This document shows, one piece after another, positions 1 through 7,458 of a stretch of DNA of 64,000 bases. The stretch is from Rhodococcus sp. KBS0724. GTDB lineage: Bacteria > Actinomycetota > Actinomycetes > Mycobacteriales > Mycobacteriaceae. The notes beneath the pieces were generated by a model. That model saw nothing but the letters and a program-made list of their open reading frames with translations. It ran no database searches and had not been told where the DNA came from. The stretch covers positions 3,196,001 through 3,260,000 of the forward strand of contig NZ_VCBX02000001.1 of NCBI RefSeq assembly GCF_005938745.2. Reading direction: 5' to 3'. Numbering within the stretch: the first letter of the stretch is position 1; each line of letters opens with the position of its first letter. A program made the position numbers and the translations under genes.

Positions 1-160
1 GGCAACCCAGCCCCGACGCAGTCACACGCACAACCGCACCTGTGACAGCGATACCGCCCTGGGTCAAGATCACGATGAACGCGATGATCTTCTGCGTCTT
101 CAGTGAGGGGAGAGGCAGTCGATCTACCAAGCTCAGAAATCCGGCATACACACGATTCAC
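1..160 (-). CDS. ctaA: Haem A synthase CtaA, N-terminal fragment (runs off window start)
   Basis: Reading the minus strand from a GTG at 160 (a second in-frame GTG lies directly upstream at 163) gives about 53 codons that stay open to the window edge. The fragment has a short basic N-terminus, then a hydrophobic stretch (IIAFIVILTQGGIAVTGAVV), then VRVTASGLGC. That last run matches the conserved end of the first transmembrane helix of CtaA/Cox15 haem A synthases, which usually reads VTGAVVRVTGSGLGCP. CtaA oxidises haem O to haem A for cytochrome aa3 oxidase in the cytoplasmic membrane. M. tuberculosis Rv1456c, at the same end of this syntenic block, is the CtaA homologue, which supports the call. 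Only the first helix is visible. Confidence 0.8.
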   Translation of the reverse strand, partial: MNRVYAGFLSLVDRLPLPSLKTQKIIAFIVILTQGGIAVTGAVVRVTASGLGC

Positions 161-171
161 CACGCCACGAT

Positions 172-192
172 CGTAGTTCCCCGTGAACTACG
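172..192. promoter_or_regulatory. Perfect 8-bp inverted repeat between ctaA and the lexA-like gene
   Basis: CGTAGTTC at 172-179 and GAACTACG at 185-192 are perfect reverse complements separated by CCCGT. The element lies just upstream of the ctaA start and at the edge of the tandem repeat preceding the lexA-like gene, so it is placed to act as an operator for either divergent gene. The GTTC/GAAC order is opposite to the actinobacterial SOS box (GAAC-N4-GTTC), so I do not call it an SOS box. Its binding protein is unknown. Confidence 0.5.
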
Positions 193-196
193 CAGC

Positions 197-283
197 GTAG
201 TTGGGGCAGCCCGCTCCGCGTCTGCCCTCTGTAGTTGGGGCAGCCCGCTCCGCGTCTGCCCTCTGTAGTTGGGGCAGCCCGCT
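197..283. repeat. 34-bp tandem repeat, 2.5 copies
   Basis: Two identical 34-bp units occupy 197-230 and 231-264, each beginning GTAGTTGGGGCAGCCCGCT. A third partial copy starts at 265 and diverges after position 283. The array ends about 25 bp before the lexA-like start, so it lies in that gene's leader or promoter. The unit start GTAGTT resembles the arm of the adjacent inverted repeat (CGTAGTTC). It may be a recent slippage expansion or a repeated regulatory site. Confidence 0.85.
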
Positions 284-307
284 GGCCGACCGCCCTAGTG
301 GAGAAGG

Positions 308-997
308 TTGTCGGCACCCCTCACTACGATTATCCGAGTGACCGATTACGACGAACTCGACATGTTCGGTGGCCTTGACGCCTCCACCCTCCCGCTTCGC
401 CAGCAGCAGATTCTCGCCACAATCCGGGACTGGGTGACAACGAACGGATCCTCGCCGAGCACCCGGCAAATCGGGGACGCGGTAGGTCTACGGTCGACGT
501 CGTCGGTATCCAAGCACCTCAAGAGTCTCGAGGAAAAGGGATTCCTCCGCAGAGGCACGGCCATGGCTCGGCAACTGGACGTGCGGCCATTCCTCGTCGG
601 AGTCAAGGGGAGTTCGTCGAACAACAGTGTCGAGGTGCCGGTAGTCGGTGATATCGCGGCCGGCGCACCGATCCTCGCAGAGGAGCACACGGATGAGGTT
701 CTGGAACTCCCGCGTGAACTCGTCGGCTCCGGAACTGTATTCGGGCTTCGGGTGCGCGGTGAGTCGATGGTGGACGCCGCGATCTGCGACGGCGACGTTG
801 TTGTGGTGCGCCGCCAGGACGAAGCCCATTCCGGCGAGATTGTCGCTGCGATGATCGACGGTGAGGCCACGGTGAAGGTTCTCAGGCGCCGTAACGGCCA
901 CGTCTATCTCGAGCCCCGAAACTCGGCGTACAAAGTCATTGATGGTGATCAGGCAGCGATCCTGGGCAAAGTGGTTTCAGTGATGCGGCGGATCTGA
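308..997 (+). CDS. LexA-type autoproteolytic transcriptional repressor (probably a second LexA)
   Basis: This 229-residue protein has the two-domain LexA layout. Residues 29-85 form the winged-helix DNA-binding domain with the recognition-helix pattern IGDAVGLRSTSSVSKHL. Residues 110-229 form the S24 self-cleavage domain. All catalytic features are visible: the Ala118-Gly119 cleavage site in GDIAAGAP, Ser153 in RGESM, and Lys190 in the segment EATVKV. It should therefore be RecA-cleavable or otherwise autoproteolytic. The start is uncertain: TTG at 308 follows a GGAGAAGG stretch almost immediately, while GTG at 338 or ATG at 362 would also keep the whole HTH. Mycobacterial-type genomes normally carry lexA elsewhere (near nrdR/recA), so this copy beside ctaA is probably an accessory paralogue. 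The HTH is less like canonical actinobacterial LexA than the catalytic domain is. Confidence 0.88.
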   Translation: MSAPLTTIIRVTDYDELDMFGGLDASTLPLRQQQILATIRDWVTTNGSSPSTRQIGDAVGLRSTSSVSKHLKSLEEKGFLRRGTAMARQLDVRPFLVGVKGSSSNNSVEVPVVGDIAAGAPILAEEHTDEVLELPRELVGSGTVFGLRVRGESMVDAAICDGDVVVVRRQDEAHSGEIVAAMIDGEATVKVLRRRNGHVYLEPRNSAYKVIDGDQAAILGKVVSVMRRI

Positions 998-1060
998 GTA
1001 GACGGCCTGCCGCGGCTATCCGTTGTGAGCGGCCCGAGTGCGTACGAACATCGGGTTTCC

Positions 1061-1084
1061 GCCGCATGGGAACTCATGCGGCGT
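1061..1084 (+). terminator. Hairpin downstream of the lexA-like gene
   Basis: CGCCGCATG (1061-1069) pairs perfectly with CATGCGGCG (1076-1084) across a 6-nt loop, 64 bp after the lexA-like stop. There is no U-tract, which is common for actinobacterial terminators. Confidence 0.6.
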
Positions 1085-1200
1085 GGTTATGGAAAGTGCG
1101 TTGACCTGAGGGAATGGCTTCCGGCTATTCTGCTGCGACGGCGCCCCTTGTTCAACTTCTGATCAGGTCCGAGCTGTCCCGTGCCAGGCTGACTAAGACG

Positions 1201-1557
1201 TCAGTCTGTGGCTTTGGGGTGCGCTGTGCCGGCGGCTTTGATCCACAAGATGCGGCGATCGGCGTCGACGAGGTACCAGAGGCGCCCACTGGCAGTAACT
1301 TCGTACTGCCACTGCTCCATCGTCGTTCCACCGTGTGCGGGAGTCGCGAGAGAGCCTTTGAGTTGGTGGTGCCGCGAGGTCGGCGCGGGGGCATCAGGCC
1401 GGGTGCGCAGTTCGGTCCATGCCGTCAGAGTGTTCGCTGCCGCCTGCTGGCACAACGCATCCCAGCCCTTGACTGCGTCTGTGGTAGCGAACCGCAGGTC
1501 CCACCCACCGGCGGGATCTGCGGGCGGGGCAACCCGGTCGCCGCGTTTCGGACTCAC
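1201..1557 (-). CDS. RelE/ParE-like toxin of a type II toxin-antitoxin pair
   Basis: The 118-residue protein has the compact RelE-family arrangement: an N-terminal helix region (WDLRFATTDAVKGWDALCQQ), a central HQLKGSL turn, WQYEVTASGRLWYLVD, and a C-terminal HPKATD. Toxins of this family usually cleave mRNA on the ribosome. The GTG start overlaps the stop of the upstream antitoxin gene by four bases (GTGA at 1557-1554), indicating translational coupling in the usual antitoxin-first order. The family call rests on motif similarity and gene arrangement, and the mRNase activity is inferred. Confidence 0.7.
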   Translation of the reverse strand: MSPKRGDRVAPPADPAGGWDLRFATTDAVKGWDALCQQAAANTLTAWTELRTRPDAPAPTSRHHQLKGSLATPAHGGTTMEQWQYEVTASGRLWYLVDADRRILWIKAAGTAHPKATD

Positions 1558-2030
1558 GAAACATTCGGCGCCGCAACGACTCCGAGATCCTCATCGGTGT
1601 CGGCGGCTAGAATCGCAGCCAGCTCGGGATCAGCCAACACCTCCGCGGTGTGTCGCCAGGCTTCGATCACCTGCACCACCGGAACCGGGGTGTCTAACGA
1701 TTCCGCCGCGCGCAGTGTCGCCACTAACTCGACCACGAACTCGTGCACTTCCTCCTTGGAAAGGAAAGCCACCCACGGAAACACTTCGGGCAGCACATCG
1801 GCGACCAGCTCACGCATTCCGCCGTCGCGTTGCATCAACGCCACGAACATCCGCGTCGTCACCGATGCTGCCGTGTGCTCGAGCTCGACCCGTGCCGCCG
1901 TGGTCAACACCAGATCCTCGGCGTCGCGCCGCCGTATCAGTAGCGACTGGGCCGGGGACTTCCGCAGTCGCTCGACCGTCGCCTTGCCCTGCAACTGCAG
2001 TTCCGAGAACGTCACCTCGTGCACACTCAT
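1554..2030 (-). CDS. Antitoxin partner of the RelE-like toxin (prevent-host-death/DUF6247-like)
   Basis: The 158-residue, acidic protein precedes the toxin gene and overlaps it by four bases. The N-terminus (VTFSELQLQGKATVERLRKSPAQSLLIRRRDAEDLVLTT, split here only by description) reads like a Phd-type DNA-binding fold: a beta strand, a helix ending in a basic stretch, then a strand with the RRRDAEDLVL pattern. The remaining 110 residues are helical and acidic, suited to wrapping a basic toxin. Such antitoxins normally autorepress their operon together with the toxin. No obvious palindromic operator was seen in the 60 bp upstream. This accessory pair sits in the gap between ctaA and the ABC-transporter operon, a position that differs from the M. 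tuberculosis order. Confidence 0.65.
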   Translation of the reverse strand: MSVHEVTFSELQLQGKATVERLRKSPAQSLLIRRRDAEDLVLTTAARVELEHTAASVTTRMFVALMQRDGGMRELVADVLPEVFPWVAFLSKEEVHEFVVELVATLRAAESLDTPVPVVQVIEAWRHTAEVLADPELAAILAADTDEDLGVVAAPNVS

Positions 2031-2330
2031 ACATTAAAACTACTTCTAAAGTCCTGTCTTGTCGAACATGACATTGAATGTGTGCCCAAAACACGGCATC
2101 GACGAATGGGCGGACTGTTACATCGGTGTGTGTAGTTGGCATCTCGTGTGAGTGCTACGGATTGCGTCGTGAAGATCGAGACATCCATTGCGACTCGAGA
2201 GGTTTGCGGCGTGCGTCGGATTGCCGCCGAATTGAGGACTCGCGACCTGGATCGAATTCTCGTCGTAAGTCAACACACTAGCCGCCACCTCCCTGGCGAC
2301 AGCCAATTCGATTGTCTTGGTAGTCCTGAG
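2031..2330. other. Intergenic stretch between antitoxin and secreted-protein genes
   Basis: About 300 bp without a credible gene. Short open frames here lack good starts and family features. The antitoxin promoter (minus strand) must lie at its left end, and the 3' end of the secreted-protein gene is at its right end. No terminator-like hairpin with a long stem was recognised. Confidence 0.5.
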
Positions 2331-3779
2331 TCAGTACGCGCGAACGCGCACAATCCCGGATATCGTTCCCTGGAAATATTCACCCGACGCGGTGATGAGA
2401 GCCGACATCTGCAGGGTGTCGTGCACCACGGTGGCGGGCATCGTGGTGGACCCGATCTGGGTTCCGTCCTTCGAGTCGATGACCGCAAAAGAGTAACCGT
2501 CGAGTGGCGTTGTGTCGGCTGCGCCGTCGCGTGTCACTGTGTAGATGTTGCCGTCGGCCGTGGAGAGATGCGGGACTGCGGCGCTTCGAATCGTGTTGTC
2601 CCACACAACATGACAGCCAACTGGATCGATGTCGACGCGTGTCATTCCACCATTGAAGGGTGCGGTGGCGGGAACCGCCGGTCCGGCGCCTTCCGGTGTG
2701 GCCGGATACGGATAGCCGTAGGTGCCGGCTACGTAGATGGAGTGGCCGATCGCAATGGGGGAGTTCTCACTACCACTCGGTGAGCCATCCTTGCCGGCCG
2801 CGGCGAGAACTGGTTGGGAGCACACCTCGGCGCCGGTATCGGACCGATAGACCCGAACGCTGACGGTTGGGTGGGCGTTGTCGACGATCGTGACAAAATC
2901 ACTGCCCGTCGACGGTCCGAAGTAGGTGGGCGTGGACCCCGTGCCCCAACTCAACTGGCCGGGGTTCCTCGCGGGGCCGCGGTCGTAAGGCTGACGCCAG
3001 TCGATGGCAATATCGTCACCCTTGCGGCTCAGTTGATACAGCGCGTGTGTGGTCGCGACTGCTGTTCCCGTGGGCGAGGTGGAAATACTGTTCTGAACTT
3101 GTTCGCCTTCGGGGAGGGCGATCGTGTGAGCGATCCGATCGGTGCCGACAACGCCGACGGTGCCGTGCCCTGTCGCGAACCAGACGTTGCCAGTCCAGTC
3201 AGGTGCCAGTCCGGTGACATTGTCGTCGGCTGCGACGACGCCGGAGAGGTCTATGGCGTCGGAGAGTTCCAGCCGCCAGGTTCCGTCGGGGTTCTGAGCA
3301 TGCGCGATGCGAACTAGTTGACGGTTGCCGTCGACGGCAACGAGACGGTTCTCGTGGTCGAGATATGCGTACACACCGCCGAGCAGGCTGCCCTTCGCCA
3401 GAGGCAGTTGTGCGACGGACCGGCCGAACGGTGACGCGTCAGTCTTGGGGTCGATGAGGTGGATTGTCGGGATCTGACCGAGCATCGTGGTGCAGAGCGA
3501 GACGATCAGGCCGTCGGAACCTTGAAGGATCGTGGGGCACGCTGACATCAGGGGAAACGCAGTGACCTCGTGAGATTCGATGCCAGGACCTGGGAGGGGA
3601 GTGACGTCGGACGAACCCGCATCGCCGTGCATCGTTGCGGTACCGACCGGACCGAGGTAGGGATTGGCGGGTGCCAACGGGCCCGCTGTCGGCAATGCCG
3701 CGGTCGACGGTACGGCAGCCAGGAGCATCAGCGCACTGGTTGCGCCGACTACTCGGAGTGCCTTCCGCGTGATGCTCAC
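2331..3779 (-). CDS. Secreted beta-propeller-like protein, translationally coupled to the ABC permease
   Basis: The open frame extends much further upstream, but that extension is the antisense-frame shadow of the permease gene. The GTG at 3779 is chosen because it overlaps the permease stop (GTGA) and starts a good signal peptide: SITRKALRVV, then a hydrophobic core (GATSALMLLAAVPSTAA). The protein is 482 residues. After the signal it shows repeated short beta-rich blocks of about 45-60 residues, with phrases such as VYAYLDHENRLVAVDGNRQ, GNVWFATGHGTVGVVG and NIYTVTRDGA, typical of PQQ/SMP-30-like propellers. Three or four cysteines could form extracytoplasmic disulphides. I cannot name the family. 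Its position as the last gene of the mptB-ABC chain suggests a cell-envelope or export role (inference). Confidence 0.75.
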   Translation of the reverse strand: MSITRKALRVVGATSALMLLAAVPSTAALPTAGPLAPANPYLGPVGTATMHGDAGSSDVTPLPGPGIESHEVTAFPLMSACPTILQGSDGLIVSLCTTMLGQIPTIHLIDPKTDASPFGRSVAQLPLAKGSLLGGVYAYLDHENRLVAVDGNRQLVRIAHAQNPDGTWRLELSDAIDLSGVVAADDNVTGLAPDWTGNVWFATGHGTVGVVGTDRIAHTIALPEGEQVQNSISTSPTGTAVATTHALYQLSRKGDDIAIDWRQPYDRGPARNPGQLSWGTGSTPTYFGPSTGSDFVTIVDNAHPTVSVRVYRSDTGAEVCSQPVLAAAGKDGSPSGSENSPIAIGHSIYVAGTYGYPYPATPEGAGPAVPATAPFNGGMTRVDIDPVGCHVVWDNTIRSAAVPHLSTADGNIYTVTRDGAADTTPLDGYSFAVIDSKDGTQIGSTTMPATVVHDTLQMSALITASGEYFQGTISGIVRVRAY

Positions 3780-4633
3780 GTGAATTTGAACCACCGTGCG
3801 GCGCAGGCTCCGCCGACCGCGGCCCAGATGAGCAGCACGAGGATCGAGAACCAGTCCATCGAGGACGCGAGGGCAGCGTCGAGTGCGTGGGCCAAGGCGC
3901 CGGACGGAACGAGGCGTACCAAGGTGTGCAACGCGTCGGGGATGTCTTCGCTGATCAGTCCCACGCTGCCGATGCCGGCCATGACGAACCACAGGACATT
4001 GGCAAGTGCCAGAACGATTTCCGCGCGCAATGTGCCGCCGAGAAGTAGTCCGAGCGCGGTGAAGGTGACGGTACCCAGGGCGATGACCACCGCGCCGATC
4101 GCGAGTTCTGCCAGCGTGGGGCGCCATCCCAACGCCAGGGAGATCAGACCGAGGAGGACCGATTGCAGTGCCACGACGATGATGACGGCGGCGCTCTTGC
4201 CTGCGATGATTCCCCACCGCGGAAGTGGTGTGGCGCCGAGACGTTTGAGGGCGCCGTATCGCCGGTCGAAGCCCACGGCGATGGCTTGCCCGGTGAAACC
4301 GGTCGACATCACGGCGACCATCATGACGCCGGGCAAAACTTTGCTGACCCTGGACTCGCCCAAATCGCCCAGAGGGAGAAGTGAGAGTCCGATCAAGAGG
4401 GTGATGGGAATCAGCATCGTGAGCAACAACTGCTCGCCGTTGCGCAGCAACAACGTCAATTCGAGCTTGGTCTGGGCCGCCAACATCTTCGCCGCAGAGT
4501 TGGGGCGAGGATCGGGGGCGAACGTACCGGGTTCGAAGCGATTGTCTGCCAACCGTCGGTCCCGGGCGCTGTTCGCCGAAGCATTGTTCTGGCTATTCGA
4601 CACGGCTCTGTTCACGACCTTGTTTCCCGTCAT
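3776..4633 (-). CDS. ABC-2 type transporter permease
   Basis: The 285-residue protein has a polar, Asn/Arg-rich N-terminus of about 45 residues followed by six predicted membrane segments, beginning at LLLTMLIPITLLIGLSLL. The conserved loop GFDRRYGALKRLGATPLPRW is the coupling region of DrrB/ABC-2 permeases. It overlaps the ATPase gene upstream by ATGA (4633-4630) and the secreted-protein gene downstream by GTGA, so it is the middle of a coupled set. With its ATPase it forms an exporter of unknown substrate, and it corresponds in position to M. tuberculosis Rv1457c. The neighbouring mannosyltransferase makes an envelope glycolipid or polymer substrate possible, but this is inference. Confidence 0.85.
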   Translation of the reverse strand: MTGNKVVNRAVSNSQNNASANSARDRRLADNRFEPGTFAPDPRPNSAAKMLAAQTKLELTLLLRNGEQLLLTMLIPITLLIGLSLLPLGDLGESRVSKVLPGVMMVAVMSTGFTGQAIAVGFDRRYGALKRLGATPLPRWGIIAGKSAAVIIVVALQSVLLGLISLALGWRPTLAELAIGAVVIALGTVTFTALGLLLGGTLRAEIVLALANVLWFVMAGIGSVGLISEDIPDALHTLVRLVPSGALAHALDAALASSMDWFSILVLLIWAAVGGACAARWFKFT

Positions 4634-5574
4634 CCTCGCAGATCACGACCCGTCAATTCGAGGAAGACGTCTTCCAAACTACGTTGATCGACGCGAATAT
4701 CATTGATCAGGACATTTTGTTCGGCGCACCACGATGCCACCGTCGCCACCGTCGCCGGTTCGATCGAGCCTTCGATCAAGTATGTCCCCGGATTGGATTC
4801 GCTCACTCGGAAAGCGCCGGCGAGGGACATGGCCAGCGAATCGACACTCAGTCCGGACACCGTGGTCAGTCGCAACTGCCCTTCGGCTCCCTTGCTGGTG
4901 ACTTCGGCGGGAGTGCCAGACGCGACGATGCGGCCGTGGTCGATGATGACCAATTCGTCAGCAAGCGCTTCCGCCTCGTCCATGAGGTGCGTGGTCAGGA
5001 GAATGCTGACACCGTCGCGGCGCAATGCATCGATCAACTCCCAGACGAGCAAGCGGGCCTGGGCGTCGAGGCCTGCGGTGGGTTCGTCGAGGAAAACCAG
5101 TTCCGGTCGGCTCACCAGTGCACACGCCAACGACAGGCGTTGTTGCTGGCCACCGGACAGGCGTCGATACGGTGTTCGGCGAGCTTCGGTCAATCCCAGC
5201 TTGGACAAAAGCCAGGTGGGATCGAGCGGATCAGCGGAGTACGAGGCAACGAGGTCGAGCATTTCGCCGGCTTTGGAACCGGGGTACGCGCCGCCGCCCT
5301 GGAGCATGACGCCGATCCGCGAACGAACCTCGCCGGAATCGGCGATCGGGTCCAACCCGAGCACTCGGACAGTCCCGGAATCAGGGGTGACAAAACCTTC
5401 GCACATCTCGACTGTAGTGGTCTTACCAGCACCATTGGGGCCGAGAAGCGCAACGACCTGCGCGGTTTCAACGGTGAGATCGATACCGTCGACGGCACGA
5501 ACACCGTCAAACGATTTGACGACGCCTTCTATCCGCACGGCAGGCGTCGACGATCTTGTTGCACTCGAGGTCAC
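4630..5574 (-). CDS. ABC-2 exporter ATP-binding protein (DrrA-like)
   Basis: The 314-residue protein has Walker A GPNGAGKTT (residues 45-53), the ABC signature LSGGQQQ (139-145), and Walker B FLDEPT (161-166) followed by AGLD. It also has an H-loop in LTTHLMDEAEALADEL. About 80 C-terminal residues form the extension typical of drug and polyketide exporters (daunorubicin-resistance type), ending RSLEDVFLELTGR, a hallmark of that subfamily. The GTG start overlaps the mptB stop by four bases, so it is co-translated with mptB. It corresponds in position to M. tuberculosis Rv1458c. It energises the adjacent permease, and the substrate is unknown. Confidence 0.9.
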   Translation of the reverse strand: MTSSATRSSTPAVRIEGVVKSFDGVRAVDGIDLTVETAQVVALLGPNGAGKTTTVEMCEGFVTPDSGTVRVLGLDPIADSGEVRSRIGVMLQGGGAYPGSKAGEMLDLVASYSADPLDPTWLLSKLGLTEARRTPYRRLSGGQQQRLSLACALVSRPELVFLDEPTAGLDAQARLLVWELIDALRRDGVSILLTTHLMDEAEALADELVIIDHGRIVASGTPAEVTSKGAEGQLRLTTVSGLSVDSLAMSLAGAFRVSESNPGTYLIEGSIEPATVATVASWCAEQNVLINDIRVDQRSLEDVFLELTGRDLRG

Positions 5575-7325
5575 GGAGAATCAGCGTAAGCCCCGGCAGA
5601 GTTGCCTTCGTCCACTGGTCTGGTTTTCGTGATTTCCGCTACTGGTTTCTCGCTACGCCAGGGCAGCGAATTCCGGGTCAGGTAGATCAGCGCGAAGGCG
5701 GTGATGATCGTCGCGACGACAGCTTGGACGATCATGAACGGCAGGTACTCGGCGCCGTTCGACATGAGCATGACGCTCACGATCGACGTGAACACGACGG
5801 CAGGTACCCGGAAGATTGGAGCTGTCGCCCAAGCAGCCAGGGGGAGTATCGCCCAGAGCAGATACCACGGTTGGACAACCGGGAAGAGGAGAACGATCGC
5901 GCCGAGGGCGATGCCGAGTCCGCCGACGGGATGGATGCGTCCCATGTAGACCGAGACCATCATTCTGGCTGTGATCAGGACCGCGACCAGATATGCGATC
6001 GGACGGGTGATGGTGAGAATCGCGGTTGTGTGGTCGCCGAGTCCGAGGAGCACGCCGACCAGTCCGGTGCCGACGCCCAAGATTGTGGGTATCGACATCC
6101 AGCTTCGCACGACTGTCGCGGTATTGAGTGTGTTGACCCATCCCATTCCCAGACCGCTGGCGACGCTGATGAAGCCGATCACGACAACGGTCACGCCGGC
6201 GAGGAGTAGCGCCGCCGAGAAGAACGACTTCCAGGTGCTTCCCCACCTGCGGGCCAAAGCCATTCCGACAAATCCGAGTGCAAGCAAAGACGGAATCTTG
6301 ACGGTCGCCGACAAGGCGATCAGGCCGGAACCGGCAATCAGCAGGGCGAGCGAGCGCCCACGGATCGGGCCCGCACCTTCGACAGCGCGTAGCGCCACCT
6401 CGATTCCGGCGAGCATGAGGCCGAGCATCAGGGCTTCGTTGTGAATTCCGGCAACCAGATGGAACAGCAGCAGGGGATTGGCGGCGCCGAGCCACAGGGA
6501 GCTGACCGCAGAGACACCGCACCGCTTGGCCAACCGGGGTAGTGCCCACACGATCAAGGCAACACCGACGAGGACGAGGAGGCGATGCAGGAAGATTCCG
6601 GCCACGATGTTGTCGCCGGTCAGAGAGCTGATGCCACGTCCCAGCCACAGGAAGAACGGCCCGTACGGAGCGGGCGTGTCGCGCCAGATCGTCGGAACGG
6701 TCCGGGTGAGTACGTGATCGACGCCGAGCGCGGCTTTGGGGCCGATGAGATAGGGATCGAGGCCGCGCGCCGCAATTTCACTTTGCGCCAGGTACGAATA
6801 CACGTCGCGACTGAACATCGGCGGCGCAACGGTCAGCGGCAGAATCCACAGCAACAGCGTGCGGTCCAGTTGTGATCGGTTCATGCGCCGTGGCGCGCCG
6901 GCGCGGCTGCGAAGATCCCCGACTGCAAATCGGCCCAGCATCAGCCAGGCGAGGACAACCAGAACAGTTCCGGTCATCGTCATCGTCAGGGAGACGGTCG
7001 GCATCCGTCCGGGCAGGCTCAGCACCCGCAAGCCCGCCGTCGGATTCTGAAGAACGGGCTGGGCGCCGGCGCCGAGTGCGCCGACTGCCATCAATACGGT
7101 GCCTGTCGCACCGAAACGCCTGATCCCGCGAAGCTGAGCGGTCTCTTTCGCGTTCAGGCCGGGACGCTCGTCCTCGTCGCCGTGAAGCGTCGCCGTCACG
7201 GATTGTCGGGGCTTGGATCCGAACGGCCGGACACCGAGGGTGGAGAGGACAAGATGTTTCGGCTTGTCCAGCAGGATCGCGCGGGTCGAGCGCGCGGTCG
7301 TCTTCTGCATGGGGGTCTTCGGCAC
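5571..7325 (-). CDS. mptB: MptB-type alpha(1->6) mannopyranosyltransferase (GT-C integral membrane)
   Basis: The 584-residue protein has a basic cytoplasmic N-terminus of about 80 residues, then roughly 12 hydrophobic segments. The first large extracytoplasmic loop carries acidic residues (FSRDVYSYLAQSEIAARG) with the Asp-containing motif of GT-C polyprenyl-phosphate mannosyltransferases. It occupies the position of M. tuberculosis Rv1459c (MptB), next to sufR and divergent from it. MptB starts the alpha(1->6) mannan backbone of lipomannan and lipoarabinomannan from polyprenyl-phosphomannose on the outer face of the membrane. The start may be GTG 7325 or ATG 7310; neither has a decisive ribosome binding site. 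It heads a minus-strand chain with the ABC exporter and the secreted protein. The 130-bp region shared with sufR must hold both promoters. Confidence 0.87.
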   Translation of the reverse strand: MPKTPMQKTTARSTRAILLDKPKHLVLSTLGVRPFGSKPRQSVTATLHGDEDERPGLNAKETAQLRGIRRFGATGTVLMAVGALGAGAQPVLQNPTAGLRVLSLPGRMPTVSLTMTMTGTVLVVLAWLMLGRFAVGDLRSRAGAPRRMNRSQLDRTLLLWILPLTVAPPMFSRDVYSYLAQSEIAARGLDPYLIGPKAALGVDHVLTRTVPTIWRDTPAPYGPFFLWLGRGISSLTGDNIVAGIFLHRLLVLVGVALIVWALPRLAKRCGVSAVSSLWLGAANPLLLFHLVAGIHNEALMLGLMLAGIEVALRAVEGAGPIRGRSLALLIAGSGLIALSATVKIPSLLALGFVGMALARRWGSTWKSFFSAALLLAGVTVVVIGFISVASGLGMGWVNTLNTATVVRSWMSIPTILGVGTGLVGVLLGLGDHTTAILTITRPIAYLVAVLITARMMVSVYMGRIHPVGGLGIALGAIVLLFPVVQPWYLLWAILPLAAWATAPIFRVPAVVFTSIVSVMLMSNGAEYLPFMIVQAVVATIITAFALIYLTRNSLPWRSEKPVAEITKTRPVDEGNSAGAYADSP

Positions 7326-7441
7326 TCAGGAAGCCTAGCGGCTCGTGAGATGGGCTCGGACAACTGTGAACAATGCGGGCAGTCCGACTATTCCCGAATG
7401 TAATGCAGGTTGCCCTTAGTAGACCTGCGAAAGGAATTCCG

Positions 7442-7458
7442 TCACACTTGTGTTGTGA
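7442..7458 (+). promoter_or_regulatory. SufR operator (ACACT-N5-TGTGA)
   Basis: The sequence ACACT TGTGT TGTGA at 7444-7458 is an exact match to the palindrome I recall for M. tuberculosis SufR (ACACT-N5-TGTGA). It extends to a perfect TCACA-N7-TGTGA inverted repeat (7442-7458). It overlaps the proposed GTG start of sufR, so bound SufR would block the start of the suf transcript. This fits [4Fe-4S]-dependent autorepression of the operon. Confidence 0.75.

Noticed and set aside
172..192. SOS box before the lexA-like gene
   Set aside because: The half-sites are in the order GTTC...GAAC, the reverse of the actinobacterial SOS box.
1044..1058. SOS-box-like CGAACATCGGGTTTC after the lexA-like gene
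   Set aside because: It is only a partial match and is downstream of the gene with no promoter context.
1114..2071. Two long plus-strand open frames over the toxin-antitoxin pair
   Set aside because: They have Arg/Ser/Thr-rich composition without family features; the minus-strand genes have clear TA features and a 4-bp overlap.
3780..4217. Long N-terminal extension of the secreted-protein frame (to 4217)
   Set aside because: The extension is Arg/His-rich, overlaps the permease gene in another frame, and a coupled GTG plus signal peptide sits at 3779.
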